In this document: positions 1-5,359 of the stretch, one piece after another
How the letters are laid out: every line of letters begins with the position of its first letter
Numbering within the stretch: the first letter of the stretch is position 1
Source of the DNA: Burkholderiaceae bacterium
Lineage (GTDB): Bacteria > Pseudomonadota > Gammaproteobacteria > Burkholderiales > Burkholderiaceae
Assembly (NCBI GenBank): GCA_022701845.1
Contig: JAKONS010000418.1
Span: forward strand, 1-6,020
Length of the DNA: 6,020 nt
Reading direction: 5' to 3'
Position numbers and translations under genes: made by a program
Notes under the pieces: generated by a model
Database searches by the model: none
Told to the model about the DNA's origin: nothing
The model's input: the letters and a program-made list of their open reading frames with translations, nothing else

Positions 1-329
1 TGCTTGAGCACCGCCACCACGATGAACACCGCGGCGATCGCGCAGAACTGCGCCAGGGCGGTCTTGAAGGCCGGGAAGTCGCGCGATTCGAGGGTGTTGT
101 AGAAGACCCGGTTCCAGTTGGTGATCCAGACGTTGACTGCCACCACCGCCAGGTTGAGACCGACCACGATGGCCAGCAGCGTCAGCCCGGCCCGGCGGTC
201 CTCCGACGTCCAGTAGGGCTTGAGCAGGGCCCAGCTGTCGGCCAGCCGCAGCCTGCCGCGCGGGTCTCGCGTCATGGGGGTGTCGGGGGCCGCGGGCAGT
301 GCGGCGCCAGCTTCGTCAGGAGCGGTCAT
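1..329 (-). CDS. YddA/SbmA-BacA-like ABC transporter, fused permease and ATPase (N-terminal part only)
   Basis: This is the first 109 codons of a minus-strand gene that continues past the left edge. Seen: an Ala/Pro-rich cytoplasmic start, then WALLKPYW (residues 33-40), a hydrophobic segment at about 48-70, the stretch WITNWNRVFYNTL (68-80), and the start of a second membrane helix at about 96-108. Known: E. coli YddA has the matching order LLKPFW, one helix, then WLNDWNNDFFNAL. Proteins of this family are inner-membrane exporters with an SbmA/BacA-like membrane domain and usually a C-terminal ATPase. Inferred: this protein is of that type; its ATPase would lie outside the window. The start is the ATG furthest upstream; an internal ATG at 273-275 (residue 19) is possible. 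Neither has a clear SD. The gene diverges from the alkene reductase gene. Substrate unknown. Confidence 0.82.
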   Translation of the reverse strand, partial: MTAPDEAGAALPAAPDTPMTRDPRGRLRLADSWALLKPYWTSEDRRAGLTLLAIVVGLNLAVVAVNVWITNWNRVFYNTLESRDFPAFKTALAQFCAIAAVFIVVAVLK

Positions 330-363
330 GGGGTGCGGTGGGAGTGGAGTCGATGGGCTCGAA

Positions 364-369
364 AGGAGG
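364..369 (+). promoter_or_regulatory. Strong Shine-Dalgarno sequence (AGGAGG) without a recognised gene
   Basis: AGGAGG, within AAAGGAGGA, perfectly complements the 16S anti-SD core. It sits 8 nt before a GTG at 378. No other start in the window has so strong a ribosome binding site. It is about 100 nt upstream of the alkene reductase ATG, too far to serve it directly, so it most likely drives the 21-codon ORF if the region is transcribed rightward. Confidence 0.5.
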
Positions 370-370
370 A

Positions 371-400
371 AACATACGTGAACAGCGCCGGCCGTGTCCG
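371..400 (-). promoter_or_regulatory. Possible sigma70-type promoter for the YddA-like gene
   Basis: Read on the minus strand, CGGACA (positions 400-395, four of six bases matching TTGACA) is followed after 18 bp by TATGTT (376-371, four of six matching TATAAT). The -10 element lies about 40 bp upstream of the YddA-like ATG. The -35 element falls inside the dyad at 394-415, so a protein bound there would be expected to affect it. This is a pattern match in GC-rich DNA and remains weak. Confidence 0.25.
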
Positions 401-443
401 GGATCATCCTGACACCGGTCGCATCCTCGCCATCCTTTCTTAA
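378..443 (+). CDS. Possible 21-codon leader ORF upstream of the alkene reductase gene
   Basis: A GTG 8 nt after a perfect AGGAGG opens a 21-codon frame ending in TAA. It encodes MNSAGRVRDHPDTGRILAIL followed by a final Ser. The stop is 28 nt before the reductase ATG, which lies in a different frame. I recognise no family. The peptide has no Cys cluster, run of one amino acid or hydrophobic segment that would suggest an attenuator or a small membrane protein. In favour: the SD quality and spacing, and the poor SD of the next gene, which would suit translational coupling or a leader cistron. Against: it is very short, no rightward promoter is evident upstream of it, and a dyad at 394-415 may be an operator lying within it. 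It could be chance. Confidence 0.3.
   Translation: MNSAGRVRDHPDTGRILAILS
394..415. promoter_or_regulatory. 22-bp imperfect dyad, candidate operator between the divergent genes
   Basis: The arms GTGTCCGG (394-401) and CCTGACAC (408-415) are inverted repeats with seven of eight positions pairing, around the 6-bp centre GATCAT. The outer 5 bp of each arm (GTGTC/GACAC) are exact. Length and symmetry suit a dimeric repressor such as a TetR- or MarR-family protein; in E. coli, nemA is controlled by the TetR-family repressor NemR. No regulator gene is visible next to this site. The dyad is 57 bp from the reductase ATG and 65 bp from the YddA-like ATG, so one protein could act on both. The role is inferred. 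Confidence 0.4.
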
Positions 444-471
444 ACGTCACTTAGCCACCAGGGCGTCCGCC

Positions 472-1599
472 ATGTCCAACGAAACCCGCTCCCCCACCCT
501 TTTCGATACCGTCACCGTCGGCGACATCGAGCTCGCCAACCGCATCGTGATGGCGCCGCTGACGCGCAACCGCTCGCCCGACGCGATCCCGCGCGACATC
601 ACCGCCGAGTACTACGCGCAGCGCGCCAGCGCCGGCCTGCTGATCACCGAGGCCACCGCCGTCAGCCACCAGGCCCAGGGCTATGCCCATGTGCCGGGCC
701 TGTACGGCACCGAGCAGCTCGACGGCTGGAAGAAGGTGACCTCGGCGGTGCACGAGGCCGGCGGCCGCATCGTGGTGCAGCTGTGGCACGTGGGCCGCAT
801 CTCGCACACCTCGCTGCAGCCCGACGGCGGTGCGCCGGTGGCGCCCTCGGCCATCACCGCCAAGGCCAAGACCTACCTGGTGCACGAAGACGGCAGCGGC
901 GAGATGGTGCCCACCTCGGCGCCGCGCGCGCTCGATGCCGGCGAGCTGCCCGGCATCGTGAAGACCTTCCGCGCGGCAGCCCGCAACGCGGTCGAGACCT
1001 CCGGTTTCGACGGTGTGGAGGTGCACGGCGCCAACGGCTATCTGCTCGACCAGTTCCTCAAGAGCGGATCGAACCACCGCGCCGACGCCTACGGCGGCAG
1101 CATCGAGAACCGTGCGCGCCTGCTGCTGGAAGTGGTGCGCGGCGTCGCCGACGACCTGGGCGGCGGCAAGGTGGGCGTGCGCCTGTCGCCGGTGACCCCG
1201 GCGAACGACGCCGACGACGCCGATCCGCAACCGCTGTTCGAGTACGTGGTGCAGCAGCTGGCCCCGCTCGGCCTGGCCTATGTGCACATCATCGAAGGCG
1301 CCACCGGCGGCCCGCGCGCGCTGGACGACCGGCCCTTCGACTACGCCGCGCTCAAGGCCGCCTACCGCAGCGCCGGCGGCAAGGGCGCCTGGATGGGCAA
1401 CAACGGCTACGACCGGGCGATGGCCGAGCAGCGGGTGGCCGACGGCGAGGTCGATCTCGTTGCCTTCGGCCGGCTCTACATCGCCAACCCCGACCTGGTG
1501 CGCCGCCTGAAGGAAGACGCGCCGATGAACGAGCCCGACCAGTCCACCTTCTACGGCGGCGGCGAGCACGGCTATACCGATTACCCGACGCTGGCCTGA
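472..1599 (+). CDS. Old Yellow Enzyme family alkene reductase (NemA/XenB-type, FMN-dependent)
   Basis: A 375-residue cytosolic flavoprotein expected to use NAD(P)H to reduce activated C=C bonds (enones, maleimides) and often nitro compounds or nitrate esters. It is a full-length TIM-barrel OYE. Seen: MAPLTR at 27-32 with the FMN-contacting Thr31; QLWHVGRISH from 103; VHGANGYLLDQF from 184, giving the ligand-binding pair His185/Asn188 and Tyr190 as proton donor (OYE1 His191/Asn194/Tyr196); NHRADAYGGSIENRARLLLEVV after it; FGR at 332-334 for FMN phosphate; and the NemA-type tail TFYGGGEHGYTDYPTL. HxxN resembles XenB and OYE1, whereas E. coli NemA has HxxH. The start at 472 matches the family N-terminus and has a weak AGGG 8 nt upstream. 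A GTG at 394 would add 26 unconserved residues with no SD. The gene stands alone on its strand. Natural substrate unknown. Confidence 0.95.
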   Translation: MSNETRSPTLFDTVTVGDIELANRIVMAPLTRNRSPDAIPRDITAEYYAQRASAGLLITEATAVSHQAQGYAHVPGLYGTEQLDGWKKVTSAVHEAGGRIVVQLWHVGRISHTSLQPDGGAPVAPSAITAKAKTYLVHEDGSGEMVPTSAPRALDAGELPGIVKTFRAAARNAVETSGFDGVEVHGANGYLLDQFLKSGSNHRADAYGGSIENRARLLLEVVRGVADDLGGGKVGVRLSPVTPANDADDADPQPLFEYVVQQLAPLGLAYVHIIEGATGGPRALDDRPFDYAALKAAYRSAGGKGAWMGNNGYDRAMAEQRVADGEVDLVAFGRLYIANPDLVRRLKEDAPMNEPDQSTFYGGGEHGYTDYPTLA

Positions 1600-1620
1600 T
1601 CGCCTTTCAACAAGCCGTCG

Positions 1621-3096
1621 TCATGCGCTCGGCGTCACCGCATCCGCCGGCGCGATCGCCAGCGTGATCGACGCCGCCAGGCCGGCCTGCCCCGGGGCCG
1701 GCTCCAGCACCAGGGTCGCGCCCAGCAGTTGCGCATAGCGCGCGACGATCGACAGGCCCAGCCCCGAACCCTGCTTCAGCCAGGCGCCTTCCGCGCCCTG
1801 CGCCCAGCGTTGCTGCAGACGGCCCTGCTGTTCCGGCGATATGCCAGGGCCGTTGTCGATGACCGTCAGGCTGACCGCGTGCTCGTCCTCGTGCACCGTC
1901 AATGCCACGGTGATGCGGGCGGTGGAGCCGTCGGCCGGCTTGCCGTAGCGCAGGGCGTTGTCGAGCAGGTTGTTGACGATGCCGTCGAGCAGCGACGCAT
2001 GCGCCGACACCCACACCGGCAGATCGAGTCCGCGCGCGCCCAGGTCGACGCCGGCGAGGTCGGCACGGGCCAGAAAGCGCAGCACCGCGTCGCGCGCCAA
2101 CTGGTCGAGGGCGACCGGCTCGAAGCGCATCGCCGGCGCCTCGTCGGCACGGGCCATGGCCAGCAGCTGGTCGACCAGGCGGCTGGCGCGCTCCTCGCTG
2201 CGGGCGATTTTTTCCAGCTGTTCGCGCCAGGCCGCCGGGTCCTGCTGGCCGAGGCCGTATTCGGCCAGCGCCCGGATGCCCGCCAGCGGCGTGCGCAGCT
2301 CGTGCGCCACGTTGCCGGCGAATTCGCGCTGCGCCCGCACCCCGGCGCCGACCCGGCCGAACAGCTTGTTGAGCGCATCGCCCAGCCGGCGCACCTCGCG
2401 GGTCGAGCCGCCGGCCGGCACCGGCGAGAGATCGCCCGCGTTGCGCTTGTCGAGCGCCTCCTCCAGCGCCCGCAGCGGCTGCACGTCGTCGGCCACCGCG
2501 CGGCCCATCCACAGCGCCAGCAGCAGCAGCAGGAACAGCTGTGGCACCAGGGCGTAGAGCAGCAGGCTGCGCAGCAGCGTGCTGCGCGACTGGGTGGTCT
2601 CGGCCATCACCACGTCGAAGGGCAGCGGCTTGGCCGAGCGCAGCGACACCGCCCGCAGCGCCCTGCCCTGGTAGCTGATGTCGGAAAAACGGTAGCGGCT
2701 GCCGGCCTCCGGCGGCGGCGCATGCAGGCCGCCGTGGCCGGCCAGCAAGGTGCCGTCGGGCCACAGCACCGCGAAGTAGATGCGCTCGGACTGGTCGAAC
2801 AGCACCGCGCCCACCTCCCGCGGCGACATGCCGAGTTCGAGCTCCTCGCCGGTGGTGTGCACGTTGGCCGCCACCGAATAGGCGTCGTCGAGCAGCGCCC
2901 GGTCGAAGGCGCGCTGGGTGAAATTGGCGGCCACCGCGATCGACACCACCACCCCCAGCAGCCAGGCCAGCGCCAGCGGCACCAGCACATGCTGCAGCAC
3001 CCGGGTGCGCAACGAGGGCAGCGAGGCCAGCGGCGAATCGGCCGGCAGGCGTCCGGGCGCGCCGTCGGCCGCGGTGCGCCTCGCCCGGGGTGTCAC
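1621..3096 (-). CDS. Two-component sensor histidine kinase with 2CSK_N-type periplasmic domain
   Basis: A 491-residue inner-membrane kinase that should autophosphorylate and pass the phosphate to the adjacent OmpR-type regulator. Domains: cytoplasmic tail 1-36; TM1 about 37-58; periplasmic 2CSK_N-like region 59-173 (FDRALLDDAYSVAANV, then IYFAVLWPDGTLLAG and RYRFSDISYQGRALRAVSL); TM2 about 174-197; HAMP-like linker 198-250; HisKA with H-box VAHELRTPLAG (phospho-acceptor His265); HATPase_c with N-box NNLLDNALRYG (375-385), G1 DNGPGI (414-419) and G2 GSGLGLSIV (443-451). All catalytic motifs are intact. The start is GTG, overlapping the regulator stop as GTGA, with GGAG 7 nt upstream. 2CSK_N is known from TctE-like carboxylate sensors and many QseC/PmrB relatives. 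The signal is unknown; the divergent efflux operon makes a metal or toxic compound plausible. Confidence 0.93.
   Translation of the reverse strand: MTPRARRTAADGAPGRLPADSPLASLPSLRTRVLQHVLVPLALAWLLGVVVSIAVAANFTQRAFDRALLDDAYSVAANVHTTGEELELGMSPREVGAVLFDQSERIYFAVLWPDGTLLAGHGGLHAPPPEAGSRYRFSDISYQGRALRAVSLRSAKPLPFDVVMAETTQSRSTLLRSLLLYALVPQLFLLLLLALWMGRAVADDVQPLRALEEALDKRNAGDLSPVPAGGSTREVRRLGDALNKLFGRVGAGVRAQREFAGNVAHELRTPLAGIRALAEYGLGQQDPAAWREQLEKIARSEERASRLVDQLLAMARADEAPAMRFEPVALDQLARDAVLRFLARADLAGVDLGARGLDLPVWVSAHASLLDGIVNNLLDNALRYGKPADGSTARITVALTVHEDEHAVSLTVIDNGPGISPEQQGRLQQRWAQGAEGAWLKQGSGLGLSIVARYAQLLGATLVLEPAPGQAGLAASITLAIAPADAVTPSA
3093..3096 (-). promoter_or_regulatory. GTGA stop-start overlap coupling regulator and kinase translation
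   Basis: On the minus strand the regulator stop TGA and the kinase start GTG share bases as GTGA. The sequence GGCGGAG ends 7 nt before this GTG, giving the kinase a good SD inside the last regulator codons. This fixes the GTG start choice and indicates one mRNA with translational coupling. Confidence 0.8.
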
Positions 3097-3800
3097 ACCG
3101 CGTCTCCGCCGGGGCCTTCGGGCTCCAGCAGATAACCCAGCCCGCGCAGCGTGCGGATGCCGGCGCCGCTGCCGGTGAGCTTCTTGCGCAGCCGCGAGAT
3201 GAAGGCCTCGAGCGCGTTGTCGCCCAGGTTGTCGTCGAAGCTCGACAGCTTCTCCGACAGGGTGCGTTTGCTGACCACCCGGCCCGGCGGCGTCATCAGT
3301 TCCCAGAGCACCTCGAATTCGCGCGCCGGCAGCTCCAGCAGCTGGCCGTCGAGGGCGAAGCGGCGCGCCTTGCGGTCGAGCGACAGGGCGCCCACGGCGG
3401 ACACGTCCTGCGTGCCCTGGGCGCGCCGCACCAGGGCGCGCAGCCGCGCCTCCACCTCGGTCAGCTCGAAGGGCTTGCCCAGGTAGTCGTCGGCGCCGGC
3501 GTCGAGGCCGGCCACCCGCTCCTCGGTGCGGTGGCGGGCAGTGAGCACCAGCACCGGCGTGCGGTCGCCGCGGGCGCGGGCGGCGCGCAGCACGTCGAGG
3601 CCGCTGCCCGGCGCGCTGCCCGGATGGTTGCCGGCCGGCAGGTTCAGGTCGAGCAGCACCGCGTCGAAGGGCTGCACATGCCAGAAATGGTGGGCCTCCG
3701 ACGCGCTGCGGGCCTCGTCGACCCGGTGGCCGGCGTCGCGCAGGCTGCGCACCATGACGTCGCGCAGGGTGGAATCGTCTTCGACTACGAGGATGCGCAT
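3093..3800 (-). CDS. OmpR/PhoB-family two-component response regulator
   Basis: A 235-residue cytoplasmic transcription factor, first gene of the regulator-kinase operon. The receiver domain covers about residues 1-125: acidic pocket Glu7/Asp8/Asp9, phospho-acceptor Asp51 in LLDLNLP, Thr87 in VLVLTAR, and Lys109 in the KPF motif. The winged-helix DNA-binding domain covers about 133-231, with LPAREFEVLWELM, the recognition-helix stretch GDNALEAFISRLRKKL and the terminal hairpin RTLRGLGYLLE. The layout resembles QseB, PmrA and TctD. Oddity: the loop after Asp51 reads AGNHPGSAPGSG, about 8 residues longer than the usual PxxDG turn. The ATG start gives the standard MRILVVEDD N-terminus but has no recognisable SD. 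The gene diverges from the efflux operon, and a tandem repeat in the spacer is the likely binding site. Controlled genes are inferred from position only. Confidence 0.94.
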   Translation of the reverse strand: MRILVVEDDSTLRDVMVRSLRDAGHRVDEARSASEAHHFWHVQPFDAVLLDLNLPAGNHPGSAPGSGLDVLRAARARGDRTPVLVLTARHRTEERVAGLDAGADDYLGKPFELTEVEARLRALVRRAQGTQDVSAVGALSLDRKARRFALDGQLLELPAREFEVLWELMTPPGRVVSKRTLSEKLSSFDDNLGDNALEAFISRLRKKLTGSGAGIRTLRGLGYLLEPEGPGGDAV

Positions 3801-3830
3801 GGGCGGGTGAAGAACAGGTGTGGTGGCGGC

Positions 3831-3852
3831 GCCGACAGCGGGCCGACGGGGC
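3831..3852 (+). repeat. Two GCCGAC copies exactly 11 bp apart in the divergent spacer
   Basis: GCCGAC occurs at 3831-3836 and 3842-3847, one helical turn apart, within a G/C-rich stretch that continues as GACGGCGACGG. It lies 31 bp upstream of the response regulator ATG. It may be a second, weaker OmpR-type half-site pair, but low-complexity GGCGAC runs nearby make chance a real possibility. Confidence 0.25.
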
Positions 3853-3885
3853 GACGGCGACGGGCCAAAAGCCCTATGGGCGAAC

Positions 3886-3904
3886 GGTCAGGCGATGGTC
3901 AGGC
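3886..3904 (+). promoter_or_regulatory. Tandem direct repeat GGTCAGGC-GAT-GGTCAGGC, candidate OmpR-type operator
   Basis: Two identical 8-bp copies (3886-3893 and 3897-3904) are separated by 3 bp, an 11-bp step. OmpR/PhoB-family regulators bind as head-to-tail dimers to direct repeats with about this step. The site lies in the spacer between the response regulator gene and the efflux operon, 22 bp before the TolC-family ATG and 9 bp upstream of a possible -10. That places it over the expected -35 region, as for an activator. That this regulator binds here is inferred. Confidence 0.55.
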
Positions 3905-3913
3905 CCTCGCCGC

Positions 3914-3919
3914 GATAAC
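3914..3919 (+). promoter_or_regulatory. Possible -10 element (GATAAC) of the efflux operon
   Basis: GATAAC matches TATAAT at four of six bases, including the A at position 2. A -35 at normal spacing would be GGCGAT (3891-3896), a poor match lying between the tandem repeats, which suits activator-dependent transcription. Transcription would begin at about 3926-3927, at or next to the ATG, giving a leaderless or nearly leaderless mRNA. This agrees with the absence of an SD there. Confidence 0.3.
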
Positions 3920-3926
3920 CCTTTCC

Positions 3927-5285
3927 ATGAGCATACGACAGTTGATTTGGACCGGCGGCCTGGCACTCGCCCTGCCGCTGGCCGCGCAGACCCGCCCGCC
4001 CGCGGCGCCCATCGTGCCGACGGTCCCGCCGGTGACCGCCGCGCCCGGCGCGGTGTCGGCCGCCGCCACACCCGCCGCGCGCGTCATGACCCTGACCCAG
4101 GCGCTGGCCGCCGCCCGCGACAACCTCGACGTGGCCATCTCCCAGGGCAACCTGGCCGCGGCCCGCGCCGACATCCTCGCGGCCGACCATGCGCCGCTGC
4201 CGGTGCTGTCGGGCATCGTCGAGAACATCGACCTGAAGAACGGCGTCGGTGCCGGCAACGCGCTGCGCGACAAACGCCTCGACAAGACCGTCGGCCTCGA
4301 CTGGCTCTACGAGCGCGGCGACAAGCGCCGCCTGCGCACCGCGGCGGCCGAGCGCACCGCGGTGGCCGCCGGCGCCGATGTCGAGGATGTGCGCCTGCAT
4401 GCCCTGGTGACCGCGCTGGCCGCCTACTACGACCTGCTGGCCGCGCAGGACCGCGCCGTCGAGGTCGAGGAGATCGCCAACAGCGCGGGCGAGCTCTCGC
4501 GCGCCTCCGACCGCCGGGTGCAGGCCGGCGACCTGCCCGCCCAGGACGCCTCCCGCACCGCCATCGAGGCCCAGCGCGCCCGCGCCGACGTGCAGCAGGC
4601 CTTGCTCGACCGCCTGCAGGCCGCCACGACGCTGTCGCAGGCCATCGGCGCGCGCGGCGCCGGCCTGCGCGCACCGCTCGATCTGCGCGCCGACGGCTAT
4701 GCCGCGCTGCCGCCGGTGGACGACGCCCCGGTCGACCTGGCCTCGCTCGCCGAGAACCGCCCCGACGTGCGTGCCGCCCTGGCCCGGGTGCAGGCCGCGC
4801 AGGCCAGCCTCGACGGCGCCATGGCGCTGCGCAAGGGCGACGTCACCGTCGGCGCCGGCTTCGAGCACTACCCCGGCTTCTCGACCCGGCTGATCCAGTT
4901 CCGCGCGTCGATCCCGCTGCAGTGGGGCTACAGCTACCAGGGCGAGATCGGCCGCGCCCAGGCCGCCTACACCCAGGCCGAGGACGCGCTCGACAAGGCC
5001 CGCCGCGACGCCGCCCTGGAGATCCAGGGCCTGCAGCGCGCCGCGCTCACCGCGCAGCGCCGGGCCCAAGGCTACGAGACCGAGATCCTGCCGCGCGCGC
5101 GCCGGGTCGCCGAGGGGGCCGAGCTGGCCTTCCGCCGCGGCGCGATTCCGCTGTTCGACCTGCTCGACGCGCGCCGCACCCTGCGCGCCACGCTGCTCGA
5201 AGCCATCGACGCCCGCACCGACTACGCCAAGGCGGCCGGCGCCTGGACGCTGCAGACCCGGCCCGAACTGCTGATGCCGCAATGA
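3927..5285 (+). CDS. TolC-family outer-membrane efflux protein (CzcC-like)
   Basis: A 452-residue outer-membrane channel expected to form the exit duct of a tripartite RND pump. Seen: a Sec signal peptide (IRQLIWTGGLALALPLAAQ, residues 3-21, cleavage probably near 20-22); a Pro/Ala-rich linker to about 52; then two OEP repeats at about 53-240 and 265-445. Family marks include MTLTQALAAARDNL (54-67), AENRPDVRAA (275-284), the strand region FRASIPL followed by YQGEIGRAQAAY, and RRGAIPLFDLLDARRTLRATLLEA near the C-terminus, which resembles CzcC. There is no lipobox Cys, unlike CusC. The start at 3927 puts the signal peptide at the N-terminus; an in-frame ATG at 3876 would add 17 hydrophilic residues. 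No SD precedes either. It is first in an operon with the adaptor gene. Metal substrate is plausible but unproved. Confidence 0.9.
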   Translation: MSIRQLIWTGGLALALPLAAQTRPPAAPIVPTVPPVTAAPGAVSAAATPAARVMTLTQALAAARDNLDVAISQGNLAAARADILAADHAPLPVLSGIVENIDLKNGVGAGNALRDKRLDKTVGLDWLYERGDKRRLRTAAAERTAVAAGADVEDVRLHALVTALAAYYDLLAAQDRAVEVEEIANSAGELSRASDRRVQAGDLPAQDASRTAIEAQRARADVQQALLDRLQAATTLSQAIGARGAGLRAPLDLRADGYAALPPVDDAPVDLASLAENRPDVRAALARVQAAQASLDGAMALRKGDVTVGAGFEHYPGFSTRLIQFRASIPLQWGYSYQGEIGRAQAAYTQAEDALDKARRDAALEIQGLQRAALTAQRRAQGYETEILPRARRVAEGAELAFRRGAIPLFDLLDARRTLRATLLEAIDARTDYAKAAGAWTLQTRPELLMPQ

Positions 5286-5359
5286 CCGACGCCGCCATCG
5301 CCGCACGCCCGCCCTTTTCCGCTACCGCCACCGCTCACCGCTCCGCACCGAGATCCGCC

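Noticed and set aside
409..436. Plus-strand promoter CTGACA-N16-CATCCT for the alkene reductase
   Set aside because: The -35 matches well (five of six), but the -10 matches only three of six and the spacing is short. It is too weak to list as a feature.
394..471. GTG start adding 26 residues to the alkene reductase
   Set aside because: It has no SD, and the added residues are absent from known OYEs. The family N-terminus fits the ATG at 472.
451..1569. Long open frame antisense to the alkene reductase
   Set aside because: The sense frame encodes an intact OYE. The antisense product is a low-complexity Gly/Ala/Val/His/Arg-rich sequence typical of GC-rich shadows and matches no family I know.
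1681..1702. Hairpin GCCGGCC/GGCCGGC near the end of the kinase gene, considered as a terminator
   Set aside because: It lies within the coding sequence, has no T-tract on either strand, and such dyads are common in GC-rich Pro/Gly/Ala codons.
1729..3135. Long plus-strand open frame across the kinase gene
   Set aside because: Its product is dominated by Arg, Gln, His and Ala with no domain. It is a shadow of the kinase gene, whose motifs are complete.
3862..3881. Alternative short hairpins GGGC-CAAAA-GCCC and GCCC-TAT-GGGC in the divergent spacer
   Set aside because: The stems are only 4 bp, are GC-biased as expected by composition, and show no T-tract or known riboswitch feature.
3090..3926. 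Upstream extension of the TolC-family frame
   Set aside because: The frame stays open through the antisense of the response regulator, but the signal peptide begins at 3927 and the upstream part has no family features.
3888..5306. Long minus-strand open frame across the TolC-family gene
   Set aside because: Gly/Ala/Arg/Val-rich with no recognisable motif. It comes from the lack of stops in GC-rich antisense DNA.
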